Source of the DNA: Desulfobulbus sp. | GTDB lineage: Bacteria; Desulfobacterota; Desulfobulbia; Desulfobulbales; Desulfobulbaceae | Assembly: GCA_028684915.1 (NCBI GenBank) | Contig: JAQUEZ010000345.1 | Location: 1-5,562, forward strand | Reading direction: 5' to 3' | Length of the DNA stretch: 5,562 bases | In this document: one piece after another, positions 5,545 to 5,562 of the stretch | Layout of the letters: every line of letters starts with the position of its first letter | How positions within the stretch are numbered: position 1 is the stretch's first letter | Made by a program: the position numbers and the translations under genes | The notes under the pieces: model-generated | Seen by the model: the letters and a program-made list of their open reading frames with translations, nothing else | The model's database searches: none | Told to the model about the DNA's origin: nothing

Positions 5545-5562
5545 GCACTAAACATGCCAGGC

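Noticed and set aside
5207..5551. Plus-strand reading frame of 114 codons opposite the modE 5' end
   Set aside because: It is antisense to the conserved ModE HTH region and has no homology I can recognise.

Overview
The window holds a molybdate uptake locus in its right two thirds, read leftward (minus strand): modE (full-length molybdate-responsive regulator), modA (periplasmic binding protein), modB (permease) and modC (ATPase). A short ModE-type DNA-binding protein without a molybdate-binding domain is read rightward from 1255 and converges on modC. The left edge holds the C-terminal part of an FAD/NAD(P)-dependent oxidoreductase of the CoA-disulfide reductase / NADH oxidase type, cut by the window start. 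Protein style, separate modA, modB and modC genes, and the TCGTAAAAAGTC-ended intergenic repeats suggest an anaerobic Desulfobacterota (former deltaproteobacterial) genome. This taxonomic call is an inference, not a demonstration.

Layout: 1-738 oxidoreductase C-terminus (+); 739-1254 repeat-rich intergenic DNA; 1255-1641 HTH-only ModE homologue (+); 1668-2723 modC (-); 2726-3406 modB (-); 3407-3617 modB/modA spacer, mostly one repeat element; 3618-4379 modA (-); 4380-4666 modA/modE spacer with one short and one full repeat element; 4667-5476 modE (-); 5477-5562 modE promoter region with a CGTTAT-N11-ATAACG palindrome that looks like a ModE operator.

How it works together (family knowledge plus inference): ModA captures molybdate or tungstate outside the inner membrane. 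ModB forms the channel and ModC powers it. ModE binds the oxyanion in its paired Mop domains and represses transcription, probably including its own through the palindrome at 5494-5516. The small HTH-only protein could bind similar DNA without sensing molybdate.

The most unusual content is a family of small, non-coding, inverted-repeat-ended elements (MITE-like). Three full copies are each exactly 159 bp, all in the same orientation and flanked by direct repeats. There are also a 48-bp internally deleted copy, a 118-bp relative with a different interior, and an isolated left end. They sit within a few bases of the stop codons of the oxidoreductase, modA and modE. They have inserted into the modE-modA and modA-modB spacers of what was probably a compact operon. 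No transposase is encoded in the window.
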